35,021 bases of DNA from CAZVIJ01 sp964626735. GTDB taxonomy: Bacteria; Patescibacteriota; Dojkabacteria; JAOAGR01. The position numbers and the translations under genes were made by a program. The notes beneath the pieces were generated by a model. That model had not been told where the DNA came from. It did not search any database and saw only the letters and a program-made list of their open reading frames with translations. Positions 1 to 9,200 of the stretch are shown piece by piece (within the stretch, counting starts at the first letter, position 1; every line of letters starts with the position of its first letter). The stretch lies in contig CAZVIJ010000013.1 of NCBI GenBank assembly GCA_964626735.1, positions 1 through 35,021 of the forward strand. The letters are read 5' to 3'.

Positions 1-2516
1 TTTTCATCCTCAATCAAAGTACCAATGACATGGTAATCCCGGGACCCAACGGTACGTGGAACGGCTCGGACCTTGCTTCCTGGAACTTCAATAACTTTAC
101 GATCAACGGCAACGTAGGTTTCAAGCCGTCGTCGACAACTTCTCCCCTCAATATCACGGTAGCCGGAACGACAACGATCGCTTCGGGCGTTACCGTTACG
201 ATGAACGGGTACTATACCTCGAATACCAATGGAGTCGGCGTGCATCTCAGTACTAATGGAGATTTAACGATTCCGGCGACTTCATCGATTGTCGCCGACG
301 GTACGGGATACCAGGGCGTCGCAAGCTCAAGCGGTGCTGGCCTCGGCGGCGGACAAGGCTCCTGCAGCAACGGCGACGGTGCCGGAGGAGGATACGGCGG
401 TAAAGGCGGAAATGTCACGAATGTCGGCGGTTCGCAATACGGAACTTTGTCAGCACCGGTCGACCTCGGCAGCGCGGGCGGAGCCGGCAACGATGCATTC
501 GGATGCAATCCGGGAGGCGCAGGCGGTGGAGCGATACGCTTGACTGCAACAGGAACCATTACGGTAAGCGGTACCGTGAGCGCAAACGGCAACCAGTATA
601 CCGGAGCCGGAGCGGGCGGCGGAGCGGGAGGCAGCATTTTCCTTACCGCAGCAACTATCGCGGGAAACGGCACGATACGGGCAAATGGCGGTAACGGCGT
701 CGGAGGGGCAAACAATAGCGGTGGTGGTATGGGAGCGGGAGGTCGTATCGCTTTATTATTCAGTTCTTCATATACGTATTCGGGTTCGATCAGCAATACC
801 CGCTCTTCGGGCGTTACCGGAAATACCCAAGCGGAAGACGGTACATCGCTGATTTGGGATACCACCAACCAGGACATAACGGTTCCCTCGGTAAACGGCC
901 AGTGGAACGGCAACGATTTCACGTCGTGGAATTTCCGCAACTTCACCATCAACAATACCGTGAAACTCAAATCGTACAATGGAACTCCGCTCGCGATAAA
1001 TTTATCGCAAAGCTTGAGCTTCAGCGGAACTACCTTTAATGTTTACATCGCCAACGGGTACACGAACGGCAGTAATGGCGCCGGAGTAAGCATCAAGGCG
1101 GTAAATAGCATAACGGTTCCATCTAATATTACGATAAGCGGCGATGGGCTCGGCTATGCGGGTGGGGCTACCGGTGTCGCCGGAGTTGGCCCCGGAGGCG
1201 GTCTTGCCTCAAACAACGGATGTTCGACAAATGCTCCTGCCGGAGGTGGTGCTAATGGCGGAACGGGAGGACTGTCTACCTATAGCGGCGGTGTCGTCAA
1301 CGGTTCCGCATTGACTGCTGATAATCCCGGCAGCGGCGGAGGCGGGGGACGAGACGTATTCAACTGCGGCGCCGGCGGGGCTGGTGGGGCAGCTCTCAAA
1401 CTCGAATCGCTCGGTACGTTAACGGTTACCGGAACCATAACTTCAAATGGCGCAACCGGGAGCACCGCGTCGGGCGGAGGCGCTGGAGGTTCGATCTACT
1501 TGAAAGGCGCAACGTTGACGGGAGCAGGGTCGATTACGGCGAATGGCGGCAATGGCGGTACCAGCGTCGGTGCATCAGGCGGCGGCGGAGGCGGAGGAAG
1601 AATGGTCTTCGCTTACAGCACCGCGAATAATCTCTCGGGCACCATAACCGTCAATGCCGGATCAAACGGCACGGGGGCGACGTCTGGAACATTCGTCTAT
1701 TATGATTACGGCAATAACGATATCTATATCAGGAACAGCCAATCGTGGGGAGCTGCACCGACGAGGGAAGGGAAGAACTTGTCGTACCACGCATTCAATG
1801 TCCAGAACAATTCTACGCTAACGATCGCTGGATACTACACGAACGGAACGAACGGTTACGGAATGAATATTACGACGACAAACTTCACCATCGATGCTGG
1901 TTCGACGATCGACATGAGTACCTACGGGTATGCGGGAGGAACGGCGAACGCGAATGGCGTCGGCCCCGGCGCAGGTCTCGGGCAGGCGAGCAAGCACGGT
2001 TCCGGTGCAGGCTACGGAAGTGCAGGAGGACAATCTGCTTCTTCTCTGGCTGGCGGAGCGATGTATGGTTCTGATACCGCACCGCTTGATCTCGGTTCCG
2101 GCGGAGGCGGCGGAACGAGCGCCGGCGGAAATGGTGGCGGAGCTCTTCGCGTTACGGCATCGGGTACGATTACGGTAAACGGTTCAATTATCACGAACGG
2201 CGGTTCTGGAAGTTCCGGCACGTGGGCTTCCGGAGGCGGTTCGGGAGGCAGCATCTATCTGTACTCGTGCGATTTGGCGGGCAACGGCTTATTGAGAGCG
2301 AATGGCGGAAGCGGCGGCGCAACCAACGGCGGTCGCGGTAGCGGTGGACGCGTCAGTCTTTACTACAGCTGCAACAATTACTTTAGCGGTACCGTTGAGA
2401 CATTGCCCGGCACGAGCGGTTACTCTGGAGGTACGAGCGGTACCTATCGCATAAACACTCCACGTACGAGAGTCAAAGGCGGAACCAATTTCAACGGCGG
2501 GTCGGGAGCATTCTGA
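1..2516 (+). CDS. Glycine-rich surface repeat protein, 5'-truncated by window edge
   Basis: The reading frame is open to base 3, so the ATG at 30 is internal. The residues before it align with the start of the second internal repeat (LIWDTTNQDITVP against FILNQSTNDMVIP). At least 837 residues are visible. There are three long repeats of about 250-280 residues, roughly 1-860, 861-1700 and 1701-2450. Each holds an NGxWNGxDxxSWNFxNFTI-like opening (degenerate in the third), a GYYTNGTNGYG-like segment, a run of GGGxGGG, and the pattern ASGTITVxGxIxxNGG followed by GGSIYLxxxxLxGxGxIxANGG. Short beta-strand-like segments separated by Gly-rich loops suggest a repetitive, probably extracellular beta fold. 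There is no C-terminal anchor; the protein ends in Gly/Asn-rich sequence after a TRVKGG motif. Signal or anchor sequences must lie upstream of the window. A surface or matrix role is inferred from composition and from the surface-protein neighbours; I cannot name a family. Confidence 0.8.
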   Translation, partial: FILNQSTNDMVIPGPNGTWNGSDLASWNFNNFTINGNVGFKPSSTTSPLNITVAGTTTIASGVTVTMNGYYTSNTNGVGVHLSTNGDLTIPATSSIVADGTGYQGVASSSGAGLGGGQGSCSNGDGAGGGYGGKGGNVTNVGGSQYGTLSAPVDLGSAGGAGNDAFGCNPGGAGGGAIRLTATGTITVSGTVSANGNQYTGAGAGGGAGGSIFLTAATIAGNGTIRANGGNGVGGANNSGGGMGAGGRIALLFSSSYTYSGSISNTRSSGVTGNTQAEDGTSLIWDTTNQDITVPSVNGQWNGNDFTSWNFRNFTINNTVKLKSYNGTPLAINLSQSLSFSGTTFNVYIANGYTNGSNGAGVSIKAVNSITVPSNITISGDGLGYAGGATGVAGVGPGGGLASNNGCSTNAPAGGGANGGTGGLSTYSGGVVNGSALTADNPGSGGGGGRDVFNCGAGGAGGAALKLESLGTLTVTGTITSNGATGSTASGGGAGGSIYLKGATLTGAGSITANGGNGGTSVGASGGGGGGGRMVFAYSTANNLSGTITVNAGSNGTGATSGTFVYYDYGNNDIYIRNSQSWGAAPTREGKNLSYHAFNVQNNSTLTIAGYYTNGTNGYGMNITTTNFTIDAGSTIDMSTYGYAGGTANANGVGPGAGLGQASKHGSGAGYGSAGGQSASSLAGGAMYGSDTAPLDLGSGGGGGTSAGGNGGGALRVTASGTITVNGSIITNGGSGSSGTWASGGGSGGSIYLYSCDLAGNGLLRANGGSGGATNGGRGSGGRVSLYYSCNNYFSGTVETLPGTSGYSGGTSGTYRINTPRTRVKGGTNFNGGSGAF

Positions 2517-2559
2517 TCCCGGGTCGTTTCCCATCAAGATAAATGCAATAATAAACCGA

Positions 2560-4878
2560 ATGAACAGAAGATTTTTCGAAATTTGCTCATCGGTCGGATT
2601 GCTTCTCGTGTTGCTGACGTTTAATCCCTTCGTGTTACCGTCGATCTACCTTGATTCGACGAGAGCTTTCTCGTTTATTGCATTGCACAAAGTATTCCTA
2701 TTGAGCATCGTAAATATCGTTCTTCTTGCGGCGTGGATACACGATGTTTTCAAAACGAAGATCCTCAATATCACCGGCTCGAAGATTTTCGTTCCCGTCC
2801 TTTTGTGGCTGGGCGTTTCTCTTCTGTCCACCATTTTTTCCGCGAATCCCGCAAACAGCTTTTGGGGAGCTGAATCGACGCTCGATTTTTCATTCGTTGA
2901 GCTTTCGATGCTTTTCGTCTTTTTCTTTATTCTCGTCAATACGATTACGACTACCGATTCATATAAATCGGTACTCCGTTTCGCATGCTTGGGAGTTGTT
3001 GCGGCAATCGCCTGGACCATGTTCAGGTTTTCTGGAAACTGGACAATCGGCAACGGTATGCTGAAAGAGTATATAAATTCCTTGTATTTCGTTCCGAGTG
3101 GGCACTATAGCGCGCTCGTAATCCTTTCCTTGGTTACCGCTGTTTTGGGTATCGGTCTTTTCGTGTCCGACGTGCAGGAAAATAAATCACAAAATACCAT
3201 GATCCTTAACCTCGGGATCGCCGTGATTTCTATCGCGGGCTTTTTTACGTACGTCAACGTTATTCCCGGTAACGCTGCGGTAAATAGCCTTCGGCTTTAC
3301 TTTTACGCGACGTTGGGGCTCGTTGCCTGCGGCGCAATTTTCTATTTCTTGAATTCTTCTGAGCGGCTGAAAAGCACTATGCAGCTTACGGCGATTTCCG
3401 TGGCAATCGGTATTGTTGCCGGTGCCGCGATGTTTTTCGGGATCGTTAAGAAAGATTTCTCTTTGCCTTCAATGCCCCTCGAAGTTTCATGGCAAGTTTC
3501 GCTCGATTCCATAAAAGATTCGCTTCAAAAAGGCTTGATCGGAAACGGTCCCGGGAATTACGTCTATACATTCGATCGGTACAAATCCGAAGATCTGGTA
3601 CAAAACAATTTCACGGTCAACGGCGGAACCCCCATCGTGCCCGAACTGCGCATCAAGCATTCCGGCTCGTTCCTGATGGAAGTGTTGTCCGCTCATGGAA
3701 TTATCGGGACGATTCTATTGCTCGCATTGTGCGTTATACCAGTCATCGTCGCGTTGAGAAAGCTTCATGAAGGGCTGGATATATTCGGCTTCTTCTTGGT
3801 CGTTGCATATTCAGCAATGGGTTTTTCTTTTATCGTCACTTCATATGATTTCTCGCTTCTTCTTTTTTTCTGGATTTTGCTTGCGGGGTTGATCATCGCC
3901 ACGCAAGACGGCGTTCCCCAAAAGAGCCTCAATATATCGCTTACGGGACGTGCTTTCGATATTGGCCAGAATGCCAATTTTATTTTGCCTGTCTTGCTCA
4001 TGGTAGGGTGCTTGATCGTAGTCGCCCAGTCGCTTCCGATCTTGCGGGGAAATTTCGCCATCAGCAAGGCTAAGGAATTTCAAAATCTCGGCGACTCTGC
4101 AGGATACCAACGTGCCTCGCTCCAGGCAGTCCAGGCATACGGGAAATCAGATGTCTTCATCAGGGAGCTGGTCAACGCAACCGGCGATGACTTGATCAAA
4201 CAGCTGCAAGCCTTGCAGCAAAAAGTACAGCAGGACCCAAGCGCGAAAGATAATCCGGAGATAGCGAAAGCCGCCGTGCAGCTCAGCAATTACCAAAATG
4301 CAATTGTCGCCAACGTGAATACGGCGATGAGCATGCAGCCCGATGAATACCGCAACTTTTACCTCGCCGGCCTTTTGGTATCCAGGGTTTCTGAGTTATC
4401 CGGGTATTCCGCGGATGCTTCTGCCGAAAATTATTTCGTGACTGCGCTAAACAGGAATCCGTACCATCCCGATACGCTGTTCCAGCTCGCTAAAATCTAC
4501 GAGCGGAACAAACAGTATAATGCTGCTTTCACCGATATCAGGCTTGCGAACAAATACGAACCGAATAACTTGTATTACCAACTTAAGCTTGCCGATATCC
4601 TGGTCGACGGCCAAAGCTACAAGGATGCGCTCAATATTTACCAGGCATTCAAAAAGCTCAAGGACGAAAATCCGGATAACGAGCAAGTGCAAAAACTGTA
4701 CGAAAGTCAGCAAATAGAGAAGAAGATCACCGAACTTTCTCAATTGCCCGAATCAAGCGGTACGACTCCTACCGGAAATCAACCTGCCAACGAAACATCG
4801 CCGTCTCCTTCTGCGAAGGTCACCCCTACTGTTGGCGCCAAGACCATTCTTCCGACGGCCACACCAACGAAGCGTTAA
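2560..4878 (+). CDS. O-antigen ligase/Wzy-like polytopic membrane protein with C-terminal TPR region
   Basis: 772 residues. About the first 500 form many hydrophobic segments. A large loop near residues 325-365 carries IGNGPGNYVYTFDRYKS followed by the basic/aromatic stretch RIKHSGSFLMEVLSAHGIIG, the Wzy_C-type pattern of O-antigen ligases and polymerases that transfer lipid-linked glycans. Residues of about 500-715 are soluble and helical with TPR-like units (for example NRNPYHPDTLFQLAKIYERN). The tail is Ser/Thr/Pro-rich and ends TPTKR. Wzy/WaaL-like proteins with appended TPRs are common in CPR bacteria, where the substrate is unknown; attaching glycans to surface proteins is an inference. 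It starts 43 bp after the glycine-rich gene. The start is chosen at the ATG just before the first membrane segment. No Shine-Dalgarno is visible; a TGC-AATAAT extended -10-like element ends 7 nt upstream. Confidence 0.8.
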   Translation: MNRRFFEICSSVGLLLVLLTFNPFVLPSIYLDSTRAFSFIALHKVFLLSIVNIVLLAAWIHDVFKTKILNITGSKIFVPVLLWLGVSLLSTIFSANPANSFWGAESTLDFSFVELSMLFVFFFILVNTITTTDSYKSVLRFACLGVVAAIAWTMFRFSGNWTIGNGMLKEYINSLYFVPSGHYSALVILSLVTAVLGIGLFVSDVQENKSQNTMILNLGIAVISIAGFFTYVNVIPGNAAVNSLRLYFYATLGLVACGAIFYFLNSSERLKSTMQLTAISVAIGIVAGAAMFFGIVKKDFSLPSMPLEVSWQVSLDSIKDSLQKGLIGNGPGNYVYTFDRYKSEDLVQNNFTVNGGTPIVPELRIKHSGSFLMEVLSAHGIIGTILLLALCVIPVIVALRKLHEGLDIFGFFLVVAYSAMGFSFIVTSYDFSLLLFFWILLAGLIIATQDGVPQKSLNISLTGRAFDIGQNANFILPVLLMVGCLIVVAQSLPILRGNFAISKAKEFQNLGDSAGYQRASLQAVQAYGKSDVFIRELVNATGDDLIKQLQALQQKVQQDPSAKDNPEIAKAAVQLSNYQNAIVANVNTAMSMQPDEYRNFYLAGLLVSRVSELSGYSADASAENYFVTALNRNPYHPDTLFQLAKIYERNKQYNAAFTDIRLANKYEPNNLYYQLKLADILVDGQSYKDALNIYQAFKKLKDENPDNEQVQKLYESQQIEKKITELSQLPESSGTTPTGNQPANETSPSPSAKVTPTVGAKTILPTATPTKR

Positions 4879-4889
4879 AACCGAGATGC

Positions 4890-4895
4890 TATAAT
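4890..4895 (+). promoter_or_regulatory. -10 box TATAAT for the 4904 gene
   Basis: Perfect TATAAT preceded by TGC (extended -10 form). It ends 8 nt before the ATG at 4904, so the predicted +1 falls at about 4902. No good -35. Confidence 0.6.
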
Positions 4896-4903
4896 CTCGT
4901 TCA

Positions 4904-6214
4904 ATGACTCACGGGTTAGGTATCATCGACTACGCGAAGCTCAGTGAACCAAGCGATATCTATCGCCAGCTCGTCGACCTCACGCTTACAGGCGTTGATG
5001 AATACGAACGACAGCAGCATCGGATGGATTGGCTCTTCACATTCGACCCCGATGCCGCCAATTCTGCGGCTGGCCTTTTCGCCAAAATAATCCAATACCG
5101 TCAACGTACCTACCAGACTCAACCATGGCCATCATATACTCCCGAACGATATTGCGGTACCGCACTAGATGTCCTAACGCGATACCCCGGGCTTAATTCG
5201 ACGAATGCGGATTCTTTTTGGAGTATCTTCGATACTGGAGTACGATACCTCAAGAAAAACGAGATCGTACGCAAAATTTTTGAGCATAAGGCTGAGGTTG
5301 CGCGAAATGGGGAAGGGGATGACAGCGCGACAGCTGCGGTTGGAGCATTTGTCGAACGGTATGCGAAACGGAAAAAGAGACATGAACTGTGGCTCCTATC
5401 CAGCATGTGGGGAGTTATCGAACACGCACAAGGAAGCCAAGAGAATGCAGCGTTGGCAGATTATTTGGTGCGGGTGGCACTTACGACAGCCGATGAAGAT
5501 GTCGTTCAGAACTGCCTAATCGCACTCGCCAAGACAGGGTTGCCTCAGTTTGAAGCAGCGTACGGTCGTGAAGAAGCGAAATTTTTGCATAACCCGGGTG
5601 CGTATCCGTACGTCGAAAAAGCCTCGATTGTAGTTACCTTATTTGATCTTGCCTTGGAATATTTTCGAGATGTCGACCGGGCATGCGTCATTTGGACAAA
5701 GACCGACTATCCGGTTTGCCACTTCCTCTCGTCGATGTATGAGCATGCCTTGGTAACGGGAGATACGACTGTAGCAGGATACGGCGCGATTATCGCCGCT
5801 TCCAAACTTTCGCCTACGAAGTACCGTGAAGAAATACCGTTCGGGTGGAACTTGGCGCTACGAAATCTAAGCTATCGGGATAATCAGCAGGCAATTGATT
5901 ATCCGGTAAATGAAGATATGCGGACGATGTTCAAGAAAAGCGAGCCGGTTTTCGATTTAGGAAGGAATTGCGCCTTGTATTCGATTCCGATAGTTCGGCA
6001 TATAAGTCGAAGGGCCCATTCATATATCGAAAAGGCGAAAAAAACTCAAGCGAAATCGAGAACATTCGATGAAGCAGATGAAACAAGAGTTTTCGGATAC
6101 TTTTCTCCAACGGTGGAGGTCCTTTTGGAGTGCATGCTCCGCTTGAAAACTGATCCGCGGCTGACCTGCTGCAGAGTGTCTAGAGCGAGGAAGACTGCTT
6201 TGGAGGCGCAATAG
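4904..6214 (+). CDS. Hypothetical protein, 436 aa, soluble, helical
   Basis: I do not recognise this protein. It is predicted soluble, rich in Ala, Tyr, Arg and Glu, and looks mostly helical, with paired-helix stretches such as LADYLVRVALTTADEDV and NCLIALAKTGLPQFEAAYG that resemble armadillo/HEAT-type packing without a clear period. It has no signal peptide or membrane segment. The last 20 residues are basic and contain CC and C. The ATG at 4904 is supported by a TATAAT box ending 8 nt upstream, implying a leaderless or nearly leaderless transcript. Its 3' end overlaps the 3' end of the convergent 2880-aa adhesin gene by 35 bp, and I see no terminator between them, so the two messages should be antisense to each other at their ends. 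Confidence 0.7.
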   Translation: MTHGLGIIDYAKLSEPSDIYRQLVDLTLTGVDEYERQQHRMDWLFTFDPDAANSAAGLFAKIIQYRQRTYQTQPWPSYTPERYCGTALDVLTRYPGLNSTNADSFWSIFDTGVRYLKKNEIVRKIFEHKAEVARNGEGDDSATAAVGAFVERYAKRKKRHELWLLSSMWGVIEHAQGSQENAALADYLVRVALTTADEDVVQNCLIALAKTGLPQFEAAYGREEAKFLHNPGAYPYVEKASIVVTLFDLALEYFRDVDRACVIWTKTDYPVCHFLSSMYEHALVTGDTTVAGYGAIIAASKLSPTKYREEIPFGWNLALRNLSYRDNQQAIDYPVNEDMRTMFKKSEPVFDLGRNCALYSIPIVRHISRRAHSYIEKAKKTQAKSRTFDEADETRVFGYFSPTVEVLLECMLRLKTDPRLTCCRVSRARKTALEAQ

Positions 6215-9200
6215 CAGATGGCGTTGGGGTAACTTTATCTTTAGTGTCGGCTGAGGCGGGCTTTACCGACTGCTCAACGATAAACCAGCTGAATTCAACA
6301 TCTTTTTTGTCTTCCTTATCCATTTCGATGGTGATCGATTCGCCAGGTTTCTTATCGGTGACATTCAAGATCCTCGAGGTTTTCGTTGAAGCCGTTACGA
6401 AGACAAGAGAGTCTTTGGTAACCGCCTTCGTCTTGATGACAAGAGTGATGTCGCCGGCGTCAATTTTCCCGGTTCCTGCACTGAGATTTTCATCGTCTTG
6501 CGCTTCCACGCCGACTTTCGCCGCAGTGACGCTACCTTCGGTCTTAATATCTCCGGTCTTATTGTCGAATGTCGTTTTGCCACCGAACAGTTCGACTCCG
6601 TTTAGCGCGTCTGCTTGGATCTTCAGCAAACCGGTTTTGGTATTGATTTCGTTTTTCGCAAGCTGGATATCACCGACTTTCAATTCGCCGCTCACGTCGA
6701 CATTGGCAAGCTGAGAAAGCCCCTTGACCGTAAGTTTCGGAAGGATTGCGCCATTCTTCATCATGCCATCGATCTTCGCCTCGACGACGTCGATTCGCTG
6801 CTCAAGCTGGCTCGTCCTCGTCTCGATCACGGTAAGTGCGTCGCCATCTGCTGGAGCAAGTGCTGACGTTGATTTCGTTGCGACTTGATCCTGAAGCGCC
6901 TTGACATCTTTCTCGAGTTTCGCAATTCGGGAATCGGTCGCCTCGACAGTCGCGTCGTATTTCGTAAGGAGCGAGTCGACTTGGGTTTTGAGCGAAAGCG
7001 AAGTTGACGTCGAGTCGGTAAGCGCGGTCTGTTGTTCCTGAACTCCCTTAATAAGCAGGGGAATGAGGTCGGAGTAGTAGATACCGAGATACTTATCTTC
7101 ATTGACGACATTGGGTACTACCGGCTGCACTTCTTGCGCGATCAAACCTAGCTTCGGAGTCATTCCTTTCTTGTCTTTCCACGTGAAGGAGACGGGGTGC
7201 AGCTTCATGATTTGCTCCATCCCGTACGGAATGTCTTGGATATTCTCTTTAAGGCGAGCGTCAGAGGTATTGATCGTGCCGGTTGATGCATAGACGGTGT
7301 TGAACCTAAACGAGCCGCTTCCCAAATTTGCGGTATTGTCGGTTGTCGGAAGTATCGTCGCCGTCGTGTTGACTGAAGTGCCTGCAGTAAGCTTCAAGAC
7401 GCCGGATGTATCGTTATCGATCGTAGCGCCATTTTGAAGCCTGATATCCGTGGTGACTCCGGTCGAACCGATGTACAAGCCGTTCGTTATGGTTTGCGTA
7501 CCGGAGCCAACGACGATGCCGCTCGTAAGCGTACCTGCCGTCTTGGTAACGGTAAGCCCTGCCGCATCTGTACCGGTCGTATCGCCGTTCAAGAGCAGGA
7601 ATGAACCGCTGCAAGTTAAGCCCGACGGGCACGAACGAGTGATTGATGCGGTATTGGAGCTATTGGTTAATGTTCCCGATGTTTGGGTAAATGCATCGGT
7701 CACCGCAAATGCTTCACCGGAGACGGTATAGGTATTGCCCGTGTTGTTGACCGTCAAGTTCCTGCTGACGTTCAATACTTTGCCGGTCATCGAAAGTGCT
7801 GCGCCGCCGTTATTAGTTTGCGTTAAGGAAACGTTCGCGACATTCCCGGTGAATGCCGTCGATGTCGCCGATGCTGTTGCCGATGCGTCAAGCAAGCCGC
7901 CCGACGATAGTGCATTCGAAGTGGAGGAGAGGGCGAGGGCTTTTCCGGTCGTCATCGTATTTCCGTTTACGGTGACCGCGTTGCCCGTTGCGTTCTGGTA
8001 ATCGAATGTCGTGTTGCCGTTATTGTCGAATGTCGCGAAGGTGATGCCCGAGTCGTTGATCACGAAATTCCCGGTTCCACCGAGATTGGCAACCATATTG
8101 TTATTGACCGGATCGAATAGGATATCTCCCGTTCCGCTTCCGATATTGACGATACCGGTTGCAGCGTTGAGGTTAAGATCGCCGGAAGCGTTCGCTTGGA
8201 TGGTCGGCGCGGTTTCTCCAGCTCCTGACGAATAGAAGGTCAAGAGACCGTTCGTAACGCCGTTTGCGCCAAGCAATAAGCCGCCGGCGCTTGAAACGGT
8301 AACGCTATCGCTGAACATAAAGCCCGCTCCGGAACCGACTGCATCGAACGTGGTGAGCCCTGTTGATGATGCCGACGCGGTAAAGTAGTTTGAGGTATCG
8401 AAGCCTACCCTGAATTGCGACGCGCTGTTATTGATAATATCGACCTTGTACGAAGGTCCAGTATTGCCGAAACCGAACCGAAGCGATGAATCGATCGTTA
8501 AGCCGACTGCGCTTCCTTGATCGTTGATAGAGCCGTTCTCGATATTTGCGCCGCCTACTGCCCATCTTGTCGATCTTCCGGCAGTACCCGTCCCGGCGAC
8601 CGTTCCGCTGCCTCCCGGGCAATTGCCTGCATCGGTACAAACTTGCGCGTTACCCCAATATAGGTTGTTTGAAGCTGCACCTCCCGCTGCCGACGTGTTG
8701 AGCAAATTGTTCGTGCCGGCAGCGCCTAGCCTGATTGAGCCGGCGACATCAAGTTTTCCGGCAGATACGGAACCCGAGCCGATCGCTACTGCGCCGCCGG
8801 AAGGATTAATATAGACATTTCCTTTGGATCCATTGGTGGTCGAGTCGATGGTAAGGTTTTCTGAGGCTGCTGTGCCGCCGTTTATCGTTTGTCCGCCAGC
8901 TACGCCGGTTGATATATTGTTGGTTACGGTTCCAGAAGTATTCGTGAGGCCGGTCGAGAACGTCAATGGTGTTTGATAATCGGTTCCTGGAGTAAGCGGT
9001 GCCTGGTAGGTGCTCGAACAATTTCCCGATGAATCGCAGAGCGATCGGTTACCCCAATAGAGGGTTCCGGTAGGTCCTCCTCCAGCGGCAGATGTATTGA
9101 GGGTATTGTTTGCTCCTGCCGTCCCAAGCCTGATTGCTCCCGAAACGTCGAGCAGAGATCCAGGATTCGTATTGCCGATTCCCACATAACCGGCGCGATC

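Noticed and set aside
212..979. 255-codon minus-strand open stretch under the glycine-rich gene.
   Set aside because: Pro-rich mirror of Gly codons (GGN read as NCC); no promoter or domain.
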